From Fidelibacterota bacterium (GTDB taxonomy: Bacteria > Pseudomonadota > Alphaproteobacteria > Rhodospirillales > Rhodospirillaceae), in the NCBI GenBank assembly GCA_947470105.1, contig CANISR010000001.1:1-64000 (forward strand): DNA of 64,000 nt. Reading direction: 5' to 3'. Positions 16,851-26,217 of this stretch are shown here, piece by piece; the stretch's first letter is position 1, and each line of letters begins with the position of its first letter. The translations under genes and the position numbers were made by a program. Below the pieces are notes generated by a model, which ran no database searches, was not told the origin of the DNA, and saw only the letters and a list, made by a program, of their open reading frames with translations.

Positions 16851-17756
16851 CTAACCTTCGCCCTTGGTTTTGGTCTTGTTGGGCTTGGCGTTCTTTTCCA
16901 GGAATTCGATGATCTGGCCGGCGATGTCGATGCCCGTCGCTTTTTCGATGCCTTCGAGGCCGGGCGTCGAGTTGACCTCCATCACCACCGGACCGTGGTT
17001 GGAGCGCAGCATGTCTACGCCGCAAACATTGAGGCCCATGATCTTGGCCGCGCGGACCGCCGTGGAGCGTTCCTCGGGGGTGACCTTCACCTCAAGGGCC
17101 TTGCCGCCCCGGTGCAGGTTGGAGCGGAAGTCGTCCGGGGCGCCGGTACGCTGCATGGCCGCGATCACCCGGCCGCCGATGACAAAGGCGCGGATATCGC
17201 TGCCTTGGGCTTCCTTGATGAACTCCTGAACCAGGATGTTGGCTTCGACCCCGCCGAAGGCCTCGATCATGCTTTTGGCCGAGGAGCGGGTTTCGGCCAA
17301 CACCACGCCGATGCCCTGGGTGCCTTCCAGCAGCTTGATCACCACCGGGGTGCCGCCGACCATGTCGATCAGGTCATCGGCCTGGCTGGTGGCATGGGCG
17401 AAGGCGGTCACGGGCAGGCCGATGCCTTTGCGCGACAGCAACTGCAAGCAGCGGAGCTTGTCCCGCGAGCGGCCGATGGCAACGGACTCATTGAGAGGGT
17501 AGACGCCCATCATCTCGAACTGGCGTAAGACCGCCGAGCCGTAAAAGGTGATGGACGCACCGATACGCGGAATCACCGCATCGTAGCCCTCGAGGCTGCG
17601 GCCACGGTAGCGCACCTCGGGCCGGTGGGCGGCGATGTTCATGTAGCAGCGCAGGGTATCGATGACGTCGATGTCGTGGCCGCGCTCTTTGGCAGCCGCG
17701 ACGATGCGCATGTGGGAATAGAGACCGGCATTGCGCGCCAGCATCGCGAGCTTCAT
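16851..17756 (-). CDS. rimK: RimK family ATP-grasp alpha-L-glutamate ligase
   Basis: The 301-residue ligase shows the RimK layout: an N-terminal domain ([38 protein letters not shown]), then ATP-grasp motifs [54 protein letters not shown] and the metal site [15 protein letters not shown]. In Escherichia coli RimK adds glutamates to the C-terminus of ribosomal protein S6 and can make poly-alpha-glutamate. The retropepsin-like protease encoded 200 bases upstream is a known genomic partner of RimK ligases. The ATG at 17756 is followed by the expected MKxAML start; a TC-rich upstream stretch may hold its own promoter. Confidence 0.92.
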   Translation of the reverse strand: MKLAMLARNAGLYSHMRIVAAAKERGHDIDVIDTLRCYMNIAAHRPEVRYRGRSLEGYDAVIPRIGASITFYGSAVLRQFEMMGVYPLNESVAIGRSRDKLRCLQLLSRKGIGLPVTAFAHATSQADDLIDMVGGTPVVIKLLEGTQGIGVVLAETRSSAKSMIEAFGGVEANILVQEFIKEAQGSDIRAFVIGGRVIAAMQRTGAPDDFRSNLHRGGKALEVKVTPEERSTAVRAAKIMGLNVCGVDMLRSNHGPVVMEVNSTPGLEGIEKATGIDIAGQIIEFLEKNAKPNKTKTKGEG

Positions 17757-17956
17757 GACCGTCTCCCACGGGAACTGAATAAAAGGAATTGGACAAGAAC
17801 GGGCGGCTCATAACGTCCGCCGGAGGGATTTAGTTTACCGGTCCGGTCGGAGTCGAAGCAAATTCTGTTTGTGAAAGATGTTAAACAGTCACAATGGGTT
17901 AAAGAGGCAATACAGCGGGAACGCCGATGGTTGGGCTTCAACCTCTTGGGATCGCG

Positions 17957-18517
17957 TCAGGTTACCTTGCGCGGGCGTTTCTTTTTCAGCCGTCCGGCGA
18001 CGAACGACCGGCTGGGGTCCACCACATATCTGCGCCGCACCGCCTGACGGCCGATGAGCATGCGGAATCCCATCTGGTCGCGGTTGGTGAGGGTCAGTTC
18101 CACCGGCCAAAGGTTTTTGCCCAGCTTGAGGGTGGTGCGGATGACATAGCGTTCCTCGGCCCGGCCGCCGGAGTCGGTAACGCAGCGGTAGTCGATCACC
18201 AGGGCGACGCAGGACACTTCGGGTTTCTTGCGCCGCTGCAAGGGATGCAGCACGAAACGAACATAAGCCGCGCCGTATTTGCTGAAGGGGGTAATGCGGA
18301 AGGCGTGCAGCGCCGAGGTGCGCGCGCCGGTGTCGATCTTGGCCTTGATGCGTTCGACGCCCAGATCCGGAAGCTTCACCCACTCGCGCCAGCCGATGAG
18401 TTTCTTTTTCTTCTCCGGCGGTAGCGGCGTGGCGTTTTCGATATCTGCGGCGATCTGGACTTCCGCCGCCGGGCGGCGTTTGGGCGTTGTCTTGGCTTTG
18501 CGTTTGACGGCCGCCAT
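17957..18517 (-). CDS. RimK-associated retropepsin-like protease (PF05618 type, RimB-like)
   Basis: The 186-residue frame from the ATG at 18517 has a basic, Pro/Lys-rich N-terminal 40 residues and then the family core: IGWREWVKLPDLGVERIKAKIDTGARTSALHA read in two parts, with the Asp-Thr-Gly-Ala motif of retropepsin-like aspartic proteases. FRMLIGRQAV follows near the C-terminus. Older annotation calls the family an ATP-dependent zinc protease; in Pseudomonas the RimB protein works with RimK. Its ATG overlaps the preceding porin's stop by one base (TGATG), so it is cotranscribed with the porin. rimK follows 200 bases on. Confidence 0.85.
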   Translation of the reverse strand: MAAVKRKAKTTPKRRPAAEVQIAADIENATPLPPEKKKKLIGWREWVKLPDLGVERIKAKIDTGARTSALHAFRITPFSKYGAAYVRFVLHPLQRRKKPEVSCVALVIDYRCVTDSGGRAEERYVIRTTLKLGKNLWPVELTLTNRDQMGFRMLIGRQAVRRRYVVDPSRSFVAGRLKKKRPRKVT

Positions 18518-19593
18518 CAGAAGCCGATCTTCAGCCCGCTGAGCACACCGCCGGAATCCCACGACGTGCCCACCACATCGCGTTGAGTGGCATAGAAGCC
18601 GCCGACGCCGACACTGATTCCGGGGCCGAGCTTATAAGCGCCCTGGAGCATGGCGCGGTCAACGCGCTCGCGCGCCGTGGTGAGCAGGCTGACGCGGCGG
18701 CTGGCGACGCGGTAGTCGGCGGAAATCTGGAACGGACCGATGCCGTAGAGGGCGCCCAGGGTCCAATCTTCTTCATTGAGCCCGTTCTGCGGCAGCACGC
18801 GCATATATGCGGCCCCCAGTTCCCAGCCGCCGTAAGTGGCGCCGGCCGACATGTTCCAGGCTTCGACGCCGTCTCTCACGATGGGGCCGAGACCCGGGGT
18901 GCGTGGCGCCAGATGGAAATAGCCCCCCGCCAGGCGGTAGGTGCCGCCGTCGAAGTCGCCCTCGTAGCCGGCGGTGAAATCAAACGCGTTGTGCGGCCCG
19001 AGGCGCCCGTCGATGGGCCCCACGGCCGGTGTCGGCGTCGGGTGATAGGCGACGCCGACCTTAATGCCGAACAGCTCGGGGCTTTGATAGGACACGCCGA
19101 GGGCGTTGCCGGTGAAGCGTTTGAAGGTGAAGGCGTCGCGCAGCGTAATGGCGGTGCGCGCCTTGACGCCGTCGCCGATGATCTCGTCATCGACCGTGAG
19201 GAATGCTTGCGGGATCGGATCGCCGATGGTGGAGGCGTTGATGCCGGCCTTCTCGCCGATGCGCACGCGGCCGAAGGTGGTGACCACGTCGATATAGGCT
19301 TCGTCCACATCGACGTTCTCGCGACCGACGGCGAAGACGCGGATATAGCTGCGGATGCTGATGCCGTTGTCGAGGGCGGTCTTGCCTTCCGCCGACAGAC
19401 GGACATCGTTGAACATGGAGGCGGCGCCCAGATCTTCGCCGGGCGCCTGGTCCTGATCGGCGACGGTGAAGAATTCCTTGATGCGCCCGCCAAGGGTCAG
19501 GGTGATGGCGTCGGCGGCCAGCACGGTGCCGGGATAAAACGCGACCGCGCCGAGGAGGACGCCGCGCACGATTTGTTTCGGGAAAAGGGCCAT
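18517..19593 (-). CDS. Gram-negative porin
   Basis: The ATG at 19593 gives 358 residues with a signal peptide (MALFPKQIVRGVLLGAVAFY, cleavage near GTVLAADA). The first mature strand, ITLTLGGRIKEFFTVADQDQ, and the final VLSGLKIGF with terminal phenylalanine are typical of trimeric porins in alpha- and betaproteobacteria. Alternating strand patterns and glycine/aromatic ends run throughout. The stop overlaps the protease start. The OprP-like porin gene ends 78 bases upstream with no visible terminator, so read-through from that promoter is possible. Confidence 0.85.
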   Translation of the reverse strand: MALFPKQIVRGVLLGAVAFYPGTVLAADAITLTLGGRIKEFFTVADQDQAPGEDLGAASMFNDVRLSAEGKTALDNGISIRSYIRVFAVGRENVDVDEAYIDVVTTFGRVRIGEKAGINASTIGDPIPQAFLTVDDEIIGDGVKARTAITLRDAFTFKRFTGNALGVSYQSPELFGIKVGVAYHPTPTPAVGPIDGRLGPHNAFDFTAGYEGDFDGGTYRLAGGYFHLAPRTPGLGPIVRDGVEAWNMSAGATYGGWELGAAYMRVLPQNGLNEEDWTLGALYGIGPFQISADYRVASRRVSLLTTARERVDRAMLQGAYKLGPGISVGVGGFYATQRDVVGTSWDSGGVLSGLKIGF

Positions 19594-19671
19594 GAATCCG
19601 TCACCAACCAACCGGCGACACCTTATGCCAACGGGGCGATTTGGCAAACCGGGTAGCTGGAGGGACGAGGC

Positions 19672-21201
19672 CTAGAACATCACCTGCCAGCGGACCGCGA
19701 GCGCGTCGATGTCGAGGCTGGCGCTGACGCCGGGGCCGCCACCTACGCGCGGGTTCGCTTTATGCAGGTTGGTGTGGATGTAGTTCAGCTTCCACAGCAT
19801 GTTCGAATTCCAATACCAGTTGATGCCCGCAGTCACAGCCGCCTGGCGGCCGCCGTTGACAGCCAACGGCTGCACGGCCGTGGGGATGCTGCTGTTGTAC
19901 TGGTCGGTGAGGTCGATCCGACTGTAGCGCAGGGCGAACTCTACGGCGCCCTGTCCGCCCTTGAGCGGGCTGAACGGCGTGGTCGGATTGACGCCGCTGT
20001 AACAGCCGCAGGTGACGGTGTAATTGTGCTTACCGCCGAGTGTATAGGTGAGTTGCGCATACGCGCCGTCGAACTTGGCCGAGGTGCGGCCCAGACGGTG
20101 CACGTCGTAGCGATAGTATTCACCTTGATAGAAGAACTGATCGAAGGTGCCGGCCACTTCCGCGCCGTAGATCGTCGCCTTGTCCACCGGATTGGCCACG
20201 GTGCCCAAAGCGCCGGTGGTGATGGTGGGCGTCGGATCGATACGCAGCTCAGCCTGGTTGGAGATCGTGATGGACTCCGCCGTATTGGCGCCGGAGTTGG
20301 GCGCGCGCAACAGTTGGTCGACGCCGGCGCCCACATGCAGCGTGGTGTCGCTGGTCTGAATGATCTGATAGGTGCCGCGCGCGTAGGCGCCGAGGGTGCG
20401 CTGAGTCAGCGCGTGGGCGTCGCCGGGCTTTGAGCCAGTGAGGTAAGCGCCGAACCACCAGTTGGGGCCCCAGGTGCGGAAGCCGAGATTGGCGCGCGGA
20501 TCGCCGACGTTGATGTTGGCGATGACCGCGGTCGGTGTCGCGCGCTCGAGGAAAATAATGTCGTTGGAGCTGGTGGCCTCATCCAGCGTGAATTGCGACG
20601 GCATGTAGCCGACTTCGATGATGGTGTTCGCGATGCCCGTGTAGCCGATGCTGGCGGTGTTCAGCAGCGTCGCGTTGTCGGTGGAACCGCCGGCGTCGAT
20701 GATGAGCGAGTAGGTAAAGTCGCTCATGGCCTTGCCGGTGACGCCGAGGCGGCCGCGGCGGACATTGAGCCCGCTGGTGAGGCGGCCGCCGGCATCGGTG
20801 CCGAGACCGGTGGTGCTCTGGGCTTTTTGATTCAGGTACCCGCCGATATCGAAGTGGATGCGGCCGGTGGGGGCGATGGTCCAGGCGCCGTCGGCGCTCG
20901 ACAAGGTGAAGCGGTGGGTGGCGGACTCGGTGACCTTGGGAACCGCCGGCGGAGCGGCGTTGGCGATAGCGTTGGTGGAGGCGATGCGCTCCTTGGCTTC
21001 CCGGGCGACGGCGTAGCGGGTGCTGTCGTTGGCGGCCTTCAGGGCGTCGAGCTGTTGCTGCAGGGTCTTCAACTGCTGCTGCAGCAACTCGATCTCCCGC
21101 GCCATGGTGGCGGCGTCGGCGGCTTGGGCCGGAGAAGACACAAGCGGCGCCATCGCAGTGGTGGCCAGGAGCATTGCCGTGATGAAACGCAGCTTTTTCA
21201 T
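19672..21201 (-). CDS. OprO/OprP-like porin, probably phosphate-selective
   Basis: The 509-residue outer-membrane protein has a signal peptide (residues 1-27, ending SPAQAADA), a periplasmic coiled coil at about residues 33-55 rich in Leu and Gln (ELLQQQLKTLQQQLDALK), and a long beta-barrel that ends in RWQVMF. The coiled coil before a barrel with DFTYSLIIDAG and EVGYMPSQFTLDEATSSNDI is typical of the OprP/OprO family, which in Pseudomonas takes up phosphate or polyphosphate. It faces pstS, and three 11-bp Pho-box-like repeats lie 127-155 bases upstream. The ATG at 21201 follows a longer open frame whose first 81 residues are not signal-like. Confidence 0.85.
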   Translation of the reverse strand: MKKLRFITAMLLATTAMAPLVSSPAQAADAATMAREIELLQQQLKTLQQQLDALKAANDSTRYAVAREAKERIASTNAIANAAPPAVPKVTESATHRFTLSSADGAWTIAPTGRIHFDIGGYLNQKAQSTTGLGTDAGGRLTSGLNVRRGRLGVTGKAMSDFTYSLIIDAGGSTDNATLLNTASIGYTGIANTIIEVGYMPSQFTLDEATSSNDIIFLERATPTAVIANINVGDPRANLGFRTWGPNWWFGAYLTGSKPGDAHALTQRTLGAYARGTYQIIQTSDTTLHVGAGVDQLLRAPNSGANTAESITISNQAELRIDPTPTITTGALGTVANPVDKATIYGAEVAGTFDQFFYQGEYYRYDVHRLGRTSAKFDGAYAQLTYTLGGKHNYTVTCGCYSGVNPTTPFSPLKGGQGAVEFALRYSRIDLTDQYNSSIPTAVQPLAVNGGRQAAVTAGINWYWNSNMLWKLNYIHTNLHKANPRVGGGPGVSASLDIDALAVRWQVMF

Positions 21202-21327
21202 GTCTTTGTCCTTGGTTCTCAATGTCTTACGCCGACAATTTCGCGTCGGTGCCAGGCCACTCGCAGCTCCGGACGCACACCTCAAGCACCGCGAGACGGG
21301 CCGCAAGGAGTGATATCGCGGGTTCTG

Positions 21328-21356
21328 GTGACAGAGCGATGACGGTTTTGTGAAAC
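21328..21356 (-). promoter_or_regulatory. Pho box-like array upstream of the OprP-like porin gene
   Basis: On the minus strand three elements occur with exact 11-bp spacing: GTTTCAC (21356-21350), CCGTCAT (21345-21339) and CTGTCAC (21334-21328). The PhoB consensus is two or more CTGTCAT-type heptamers at 11-bp intervals. The array ends about 127 bases before the porin ATG. Confidence 0.65.
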
Positions 21357-21485
21357 AGCGGCGTGCCGGTTGTCGTGCAGGCCGGAAGATGCGCTGTCCG
21401 GGCCAGTCCGGCCATTCGGTCGGACGGCGTAGGCGATTGGGCAAAGGGGGTAGTCCCCGGAGGACCGCACCGGCTTGAGGCCAGA

Positions 21486-21513
21486 CGTCACATATCTATC
21501 ATAAATCCGTAAC
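21486..21513 (+). promoter_or_regulatory. Pho box-like array upstream of pstS
   Basis: Three TCAC/TCAT/TAAC elements start at 21488, 21499 and 21510, exactly 11 bp apart and separated by A/T-rich spacers. The array ends 79 bases before the pstS start codon. It fits PhoB activation of pstSCAB under phosphate limitation, the usual control of this operon. Confidence 0.65.
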
Positions 21514-21592
21514 ACTAGAGTCGCGGCTGGTTCTTAGCATCGCCCCTGTCAGGAGTCCGGACGTTCCGGCATCCGCAATTCAGGAGGCGAAC

Positions 21593-22651
21593 GTGTACCA
21601 ATTCACAAAGAAGATCGCACAAGCGGCCATGACAATGGCGGCTGTCGCGACTCTTTCTACCGCGGCCATGGCTGCCGACATCTCCGGCGCGGGCGCGACC
21701 TTTCCGTATCCGATCTACGCCAAGTGGGCGGACGCTTATAAAAAGGAAACCGGCGTCGGCCTGAACTACCAGTCCATCGGCTCCGGCGGCGGCATCAAGC
21801 AGATCACCGCCAAGACCGTGACCTTCGGCGCCAGCGATCAACCGCTGAAGCCCGAAGACCTGGACAAGAACGGCCTCATCCAGTTTCCCATGGTCATGGG
21901 CGGCGTTGTGCCGGTGGCCAACATCAAGGGCGTGAAGCCCGGCGAGCTGAAGCTCGACGGCGCGACCCTGGCCGACATTTATATGGGCAAGATCAGCAAG
22001 TGGAACGACGCGGCGATCCAGAAGCTCAATCCGGATGTGAAGCTGCCGTCCACCGCCATCGCCGCTGTCTACCGCTCCGACGGTTCGGGCACCAACTTCC
22101 TGTTCACCACCTATCTTTCGCAGGTGAGCCCGGCCTTCAAGGAAAACATCGGCGCCGCCACCTCCGTCGAATGGCCCTCGGGCATCGGCGCCAAGGGCAA
22201 TGAAGGTGTCGCCGGCATGACCACCCAGACCGACGGCGCCATCGGCTATGTGGAATACGCCTTCGCCAAGCAGAACAAGATGACCTACCTCAACCTGATC
22301 AATAAGGACGGCAAGGTGGTCGAGCCCAAGAGCACCTCGTTCCAGGCGGCCGCCGCCGGCGCCGACTGGGCCAATGCCAAGGGCTATTACCTCGTGCTCA
22401 CCAACCAGAGCGGCGCGGACAGCTGGCCCATCACCGGCGCGTCCTTCATCCTGATCCACAGGCAGCCGCAGAACCCGGCCGCGGTGCAGGATGCCCTCAA
22501 GTTCTTCGCCTGGGCCTACAAGGGCGGGGCCAAGATGGCCGATGAACTCGATTACGTGCCCATGCCCGGCAGCGTCGTCTCCCTGGTCGAAAAGACCTGG
22601 GGCGAAATCAAAGGCGCCGACGGCAAAGCTGTGTGGATGGCTGCCAAATAG
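21593..22651 (+). CDS. pstS: phosphate ABC transporter substrate-binding protein PstS
   Basis: PstS captures inorganic phosphate in the periplasm and passes it to PstCA. The 352-residue protein starts with GTG, eight bases after a strong AGGAGG site. Its signal peptide ends near STAAMAAD. Phosphate-site motifs are [32 protein letters not shown] and [10 protein letters not shown]. Length is typical. A hairpin separates it from pstC, probably giving more pstS than pstCAB message. Confidence 0.96.
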   Translation: MYQFTKKIAQAAMTMAAVATLSTAAMAADISGAGATFPYPIYAKWADAYKKETGVGLNYQSIGSGGGIKQITAKTVTFGASDQPLKPEDLDKNGLIQFPMVMGGVVPVANIKGVKPGELKLDGATLADIYMGKISKWNDAAIQKLNPDVKLPSTAIAAVYRSDGSGTNFLFTTYLSQVSPAFKENIGAATSVEWPSGIGAKGNEGVAGMTTQTDGAIGYVEYAFAKQNKMTYLNLINKDGKVVEPKSTSFQAAAAGADWANAKGYYLVLTNQSGADSWPITGASFILIHRQPQNPAAVQDALKFFAWAYKGGAKMADELDYVPMPGSVVSLVEKTWGEIKGADGKAVWMAAK

Positions 22652-22677
22652 CACTTTATAAACACCGCTAGCGAATC

Positions 22678-22706
22678 GGGGAGAAACGCCGTCCGCGTTT
22701 CTCCCC
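22678..22706 (+). terminator. 12-bp perfect hairpin between pstS and pstC (attenuating/processing hairpin)
   Basis: GGGGAGAAACGC (22678-22689) and GCGTTTCTCCCC (22695-22706) pair perfectly around CGTCC. The tail GTTGCTTTGTTTCTC is T-rich but interrupted, so termination is probably partial and the stem may protect the 3' end of pstS mRNA. Confidence 0.75.
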
Positions 22707-22744
22707 GTTGCTTTGTTTCTCTTTCCTCTCGAATCTCAGCCTCC

Positions 22745-23731
22745 ATGTCCCAGCAAGCCGAATCCATGGCGCTCTCCGCCGAGATCCAGCAGCGCATTCA
22801 GCGCCAGCGGATGTTGGACCGGGCCTTCCGCGCCGTGACCATGTTCTTCGCGCTGCTGGTTCTGGTGATCCTGGGCGCGATCATCATTTCTCTGGTGGAA
22901 GGTTCCTTGCCGGCGCTCAAGAAGTTCGGCTGGAACTTCCTGACTACCGAACGCTGGAATCCGGTAACCGAGGTTTTCGGCGCGCGCGCGCCGATCTACG
23001 GCACACTCATGACCTCCGCGATCGCCATGATCGTCGGCATCCCAGTGAGCTTCGGTATCGCCATTTTCCTCACCGAGCTGGCGCCTGAGTGGCTGAAGCG
23101 TCCCATGGGCACGGCCATCGAATTGCTCGCCGGCATCCCCAGCATAATCTACGGCATCTGGGGTCTGTTCGTGTTCGCGCCGTTCCTGCAGCGTAACATC
23201 CAGCCGTTGCTGATCGCGGTCTTTGAGGACGTGCCCGTCCTCAATACTTTTTTCGCCGGCCCGCCTTACGGCATCGGCATTCTTACCGCCGGGCTGATCC
23301 TCGGCATCATGGTGCTGCCGTTCATCACGTCGGTCACCCGCGATGTGTTCGAGACGGTACCGGCGCTGCTGAAAGAATCCGCCTACGGCCTCGGCGCCAC
23401 CACCTGGGAAGTGGTGTGGCAGATCGTCATCCCCTACACCCGCGTCGGCCTGGTAGGCGGCATTATGCTGGGCCTGGGCCGCGCCCTGGGCGAAACCATG
23501 GCGGTCACTTTCGTCATCGGCAACGCCCACCGCATCAGCCCGTCGATCCTGGCGCCCGGCACCACCATCTCGGCGTCCATCGCCAATGAATTCACCGAAG
23601 CCGTCGGCGACATTTACACCAGCGCCCTGGTGGCCCTGGGCCTGTTGCTGTTCGTGATCACCTTCACCGTATTGGCCATGGCCAAGATCATGTTGATCCG
23701 CATGCAGCGCAACGCGGGGACGCGCACATGA
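22745..23731 (+). CDS. pstC: phosphate ABC transporter permease PstC
   Basis: PstC is one of the two inner-membrane subunits of the phosphate importer. The 328 residues contain about six membrane helices after a cytoplasmic N-terminus of some 30 residues. The permease coupling motif is visible in [22 protein letters not shown], with [18 protein letters not shown] typical of PstC/PstA. The ATG at 22745 follows the pstS hairpin by 38 bases. The stop overlaps the pstA start by four bases. Confidence 0.95.
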   Translation: MSQQAESMALSAEIQQRIQRQRMLDRAFRAVTMFFALLVLVILGAIIISLVEGSLPALKKFGWNFLTTERWNPVTEVFGARAPIYGTLMTSAIAMIVGIPVSFGIAIFLTELAPEWLKRPMGTAIELLAGIPSIIYGIWGLFVFAPFLQRNIQPLLIAVFEDVPVLNTFFAGPPYGIGILTAGLILGIMVLPFITSVTRDVFETVPALLKESAYGLGATTWEVVWQIVIPYTRVGLVGGIMLGLGRALGETMAVTFVIGNAHRISPSILAPGTTISASIANEFTEAVGDIYTSALVALGLLLFVITFTVLAMAKIMLIRMQRNAGTRT

Positions 23732-24570
23732 CCCTGTACGAACGCCGCAAGATGAAGAACCGCATCGCCCTGGCGGCATCGGGCGTGGCCGCGCTCATCG
23801 GCCTGTTCTGGCTGGTGGCGATCCTCGGCACCCTGCTTGTCAACGGCGTGAGCGCCTTGAGCCTGACTCTGTTCACCGAGAGCACACCGGCGCCGGGCAA
23901 CGCCGGCGGATTGATCAACGCCATCTTCGGCAGCGCCGTCATGAGCCTGTTCGGCATTCTCATCGGTACGCCCGTGGGCATTCTCGCCGGCACTTACCTC
24001 GCGGAATACGGCAAGAGCAATCCGCTCGCCTCCGTCGTCCGCTTCATCAACGATATTCTGCTGAGCGCGCCGTCCATTATCATCGGCCTGTTTGTCTATG
24101 AACTGATGGTGGTGCCCATGGGCCACTTCTCCGCCTGGGCCGGGACCGTAGCGCTATCGCTGATCGTCATCCCGGTGGTGTTGCGCACCACCGAGGACAT
24201 GCTGAACCTGGTACCCGACTCTTTGCGCGAAGCCGCCGCCGGATTGGGCGCTCCCAAGTGGCAGGTCGTGAGCCACGTGGTTTACCGCGCGGCGCGCAGC
24301 GGCATCGTCACCGGCATTCTGTTGTCCGTCGCCCGCGTCAGCGGCGAAACCGCTCCCTTGTTGTTCACCGCGCTCAACAATCAGTTCTGGAGCACGGACA
24401 TGAATGCGCCCATGGCTAATTTGCCCGTGGTGATCTTCCAATTCGCCCTGAGCCCTTATGAAGATTGGCGCAATCTGGCCTGGGCCGGGGCGCTGCTGAT
24501 TACGGTTACAATTCTTGTTCTCAACATTGCCGCCCGTCTCTTGACGGCGCGGCCCTCCGCCCGGCAGTGA
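23728..24570 (+). CDS. pstA: phosphate ABC transporter permease PstA
   Basis: The 280-residue partner of PstC has about six membrane helices. Family landmarks are [33 protein letters not shown] and the coupling loop [20 protein letters not shown], with [16 protein letters not shown]. The ATG overlaps the pstC stop (ATGA), and pstB starts two bases after its stop, so translation of pstC, pstA and pstB is coupled. Confidence 0.95.
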   Translation: MTLYERRKMKNRIALAASGVAALIGLFWLVAILGTLLVNGVSALSLTLFTESTPAPGNAGGLINAIFGSAVMSLFGILIGTPVGILAGTYLAEYGKSNPLASVVRFINDILLSAPSIIIGLFVYELMVVPMGHFSAWAGTVALSLIVIPVVLRTTEDMLNLVPDSLREAAAGLGAPKWQVVSHVVYRAARSGIVTGILLSVARVSGETAPLLFTALNNQFWSTDMNAPMANLPVVIFQFALSPYEDWRNLAWAGALLITVTILVLNIAARLLTARPSARQ

Positions 24571-24572
24571 GC

Positions 24573-25421
24573 ATGAGTATGGAACGTCCCTCCGAAGCGC
24601 CCCGGCCCGCGACCGCTTTTCGCGGCATTTCCATCGGCAGCCCGCGGTCCACGGACCCGGCGACGCTGGTGGAGAAGATCGGCATCAAGAACCTCGAGTT
24701 CTTCTACGGCAGCCACAAGACGCTCAAGGACATCTCGCTCTCCATCTATGACCGCCGCGTCACCGCCTTCATCGGCCCCTCGGGGTGCGGCAAGTCCACG
24801 CTGCTCCGCGTACTCAACCGCATGTACGACCTCTATCCCGGCCAGCGTGCCGTGGGCTCGGTGCTGCTGGACGGCCAGGACATCCTGTCGCCCAAGCAGG
24901 ACATCAACCTTCTGCGGGCGCGCATCGGCATGGTGTTCCAGCGCCCGACGCCGTTCCCCATGTCGATCTTCGACAATGTGGCATTCGGCCTGCGCCTTTA
25001 TGAGCGCCTGGCCCAGGCCGACATCGAGGCCCGCGTCGAGGAAGCTTTGCGCGGCGCGGCGTTGTGGAACGAAGTGAAGGACAAGTTGGGCCAGAGCGGT
25101 CTATCGCTCTCGGGCGGTCAGCAGCAGCGCCTGTGTATCGCCCGCGCCATCGCCGTGCGGCCAAGTGTTTTGCTGCTCGACGAACCGGCCTCAGCGCTCG
25201 ATCCGATCTCTACGGCCAAGATCGAGGAGCTGATCGACACCTTGCAGTCCCAGTACACCATCGCCATCGTCACCCATAATATGCAGCAGGCCGCCCGCGT
25301 CTCGGACTTCACCGCCTTCCTGCTCATGGGCGAACTGGTGGAATTCAGCCGCACCGAGGACATCTTCACCAAACCCTCGGACCCGCGCACCGAAGCCTAT
25401 GTCACCGGCCGGTTTGGCTGA
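24573..25421 (+). CDS. pstB: phosphate ABC transporter ATP-binding protein PstB
   Basis: PstB is the ATPase of the phosphate importer. From the ATG at 24573 the product has 282 residues; an ATG at 24579 is an alternative. It has Walker [18 protein letters not shown], the Q-loop in [12 protein letters not shown] (the Pro-rich form typical of PstB), signature [14 protein letters not shown], Walker [13 protein letters not shown] and the switch His in VTHNMQQA. The first 40 residues are a Pro/Arg-rich extension. The usual downstream phoU and phoB genes are absent; a DUF3576 lipoprotein follows. Confidence 0.96.
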   Translation: MSMERPSEAPRPATAFRGISIGSPRSTDPATLVEKIGIKNLEFFYGSHKTLKDISLSIYDRRVTAFIGPSGCGKSTLLRVLNRMYDLYPGQRAVGSVLLDGQDILSPKQDINLLRARIGMVFQRPTPFPMSIFDNVAFGLRLYERLAQADIEARVEEALRGAALWNEVKDKLGQSGLSLSGGQQQRLCIARAIAVRPSVLLLDEPASALDPISTAKIEELIDTLQSQYTIAIVTHNMQQAARVSDFTAFLLMGELVEFSRTEDIFTKPSDPRTEAYVTGRFG

Positions 25422-25598
25422 GCCGGGGAACCTTCGAACCTGACGCCGGCCTCACGGCAAAAACCCCTTTTCCCCTTAGGGTTAGCCAGGGTCGCGCCGG
25501 GCCTTCGCAAGACCCTTCCAGTTGGCTATAAACGCCCCCACGTTCGCGGCGGGGCTTCAGTCCCGGTGCGCGCCGGACCTCGTGTGGAGCGGATAACA

Positions 25599-26126
25599 AT
25601 GTCGGCTAAAGCCTTAGTATCGTTGAAGTTTGTGGCTTTTGCCGCGACCGCGGCCCTGTTGGTGGGCTGCGGCTCCGGCCGCATGCAGACCGCCCCTTCG
25701 GGCGGGCGGGACCGCGATGCGGCGCCCAGCGACGGCGTTTTCTCCAGCGGCGGCGGCGGCAATGCCCTGTTCGGCGCGAAGAAAGACGGTGAAGCGGTCT
25801 CCATCAACGCCTTCCTGTGGCGCGCCTCCCTGGACACCATCGCCTTCATGCCCCTGGCGTCGGCCGATCCGTTCGGCGGCGTCATCCTGACCGACTGGTA
25901 TGCGCCCCCCGAGACGCCGGACGAGCGCTTCAAGGTCAATGTCTACATTCTCTCCCGCGTGCTGCGCGCCGACGGCCTCAAGATCACCGTCTTCCGCCAG
26001 CAGCGCGACGCCAGCGGCCAGTGGCGCGACACCACCGTTGGCCCGGAAGTCTCCACGGAATTCGAGAACGCGGTCCTGACCCGCGCCCGCGACCTTCGAC
26101 TTAGGGCCGTGCCGGAAAATAATTAG
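25599..26126 (+). CDS. DUF3576 domain-containing lipoprotein
   Basis: From the ATG at 25599 the product has 175 residues. A short signal (MSAKALVSLKFVAFAATAAL) ends in LLVGC, a lipobox at Cys24, followed by a Gly/Arg/Asp-rich linker. The DUF3576 core shows INAFLWRASLDTIAFMPLAS, DPFGGVILTDWY and FKVNVYILSRVLRADGLKI. Function is unknown; it is almost always found directly before leuS-lptE-holA in alphaproteobacteria, and since LptE assembles lipopolysaccharide an envelope role is plausible. It has a GGAG site about nine bases before the start. The 177 bases after pstB hold no evident terminator. Confidence 0.85.
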   Translation: MSAKALVSLKFVAFAATAALLVGCGSGRMQTAPSGGRDRDAAPSDGVFSSGGGGNALFGAKKDGEAVSINAFLWRASLDTIAFMPLASADPFGGVILTDWYAPPETPDERFKVNVYILSRVLRADGLKITVFRQQRDASGQWRDTTVGPEVSTEFENAVLTRARDLRLRAVPENN

Positions 26127-26217
26127 CCCGCCCGCTCTATTCGCGGCGAGGCTTCACACCAACGAGGCTGGCCGCAGACGCCGAAAACGTGCCACGCCTC
26201 AACTAGGCAGTTGAGCG

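Noticed and set aside
25587-25600. GAGCGGATAACAAT matches the core of the lac operator upstream of the DUF3576 gene
   Set aside because: It covers only the right part of lacO, has no left arm or lacI nearby, and coincides with the ribosome site and start codon; coincidental match.
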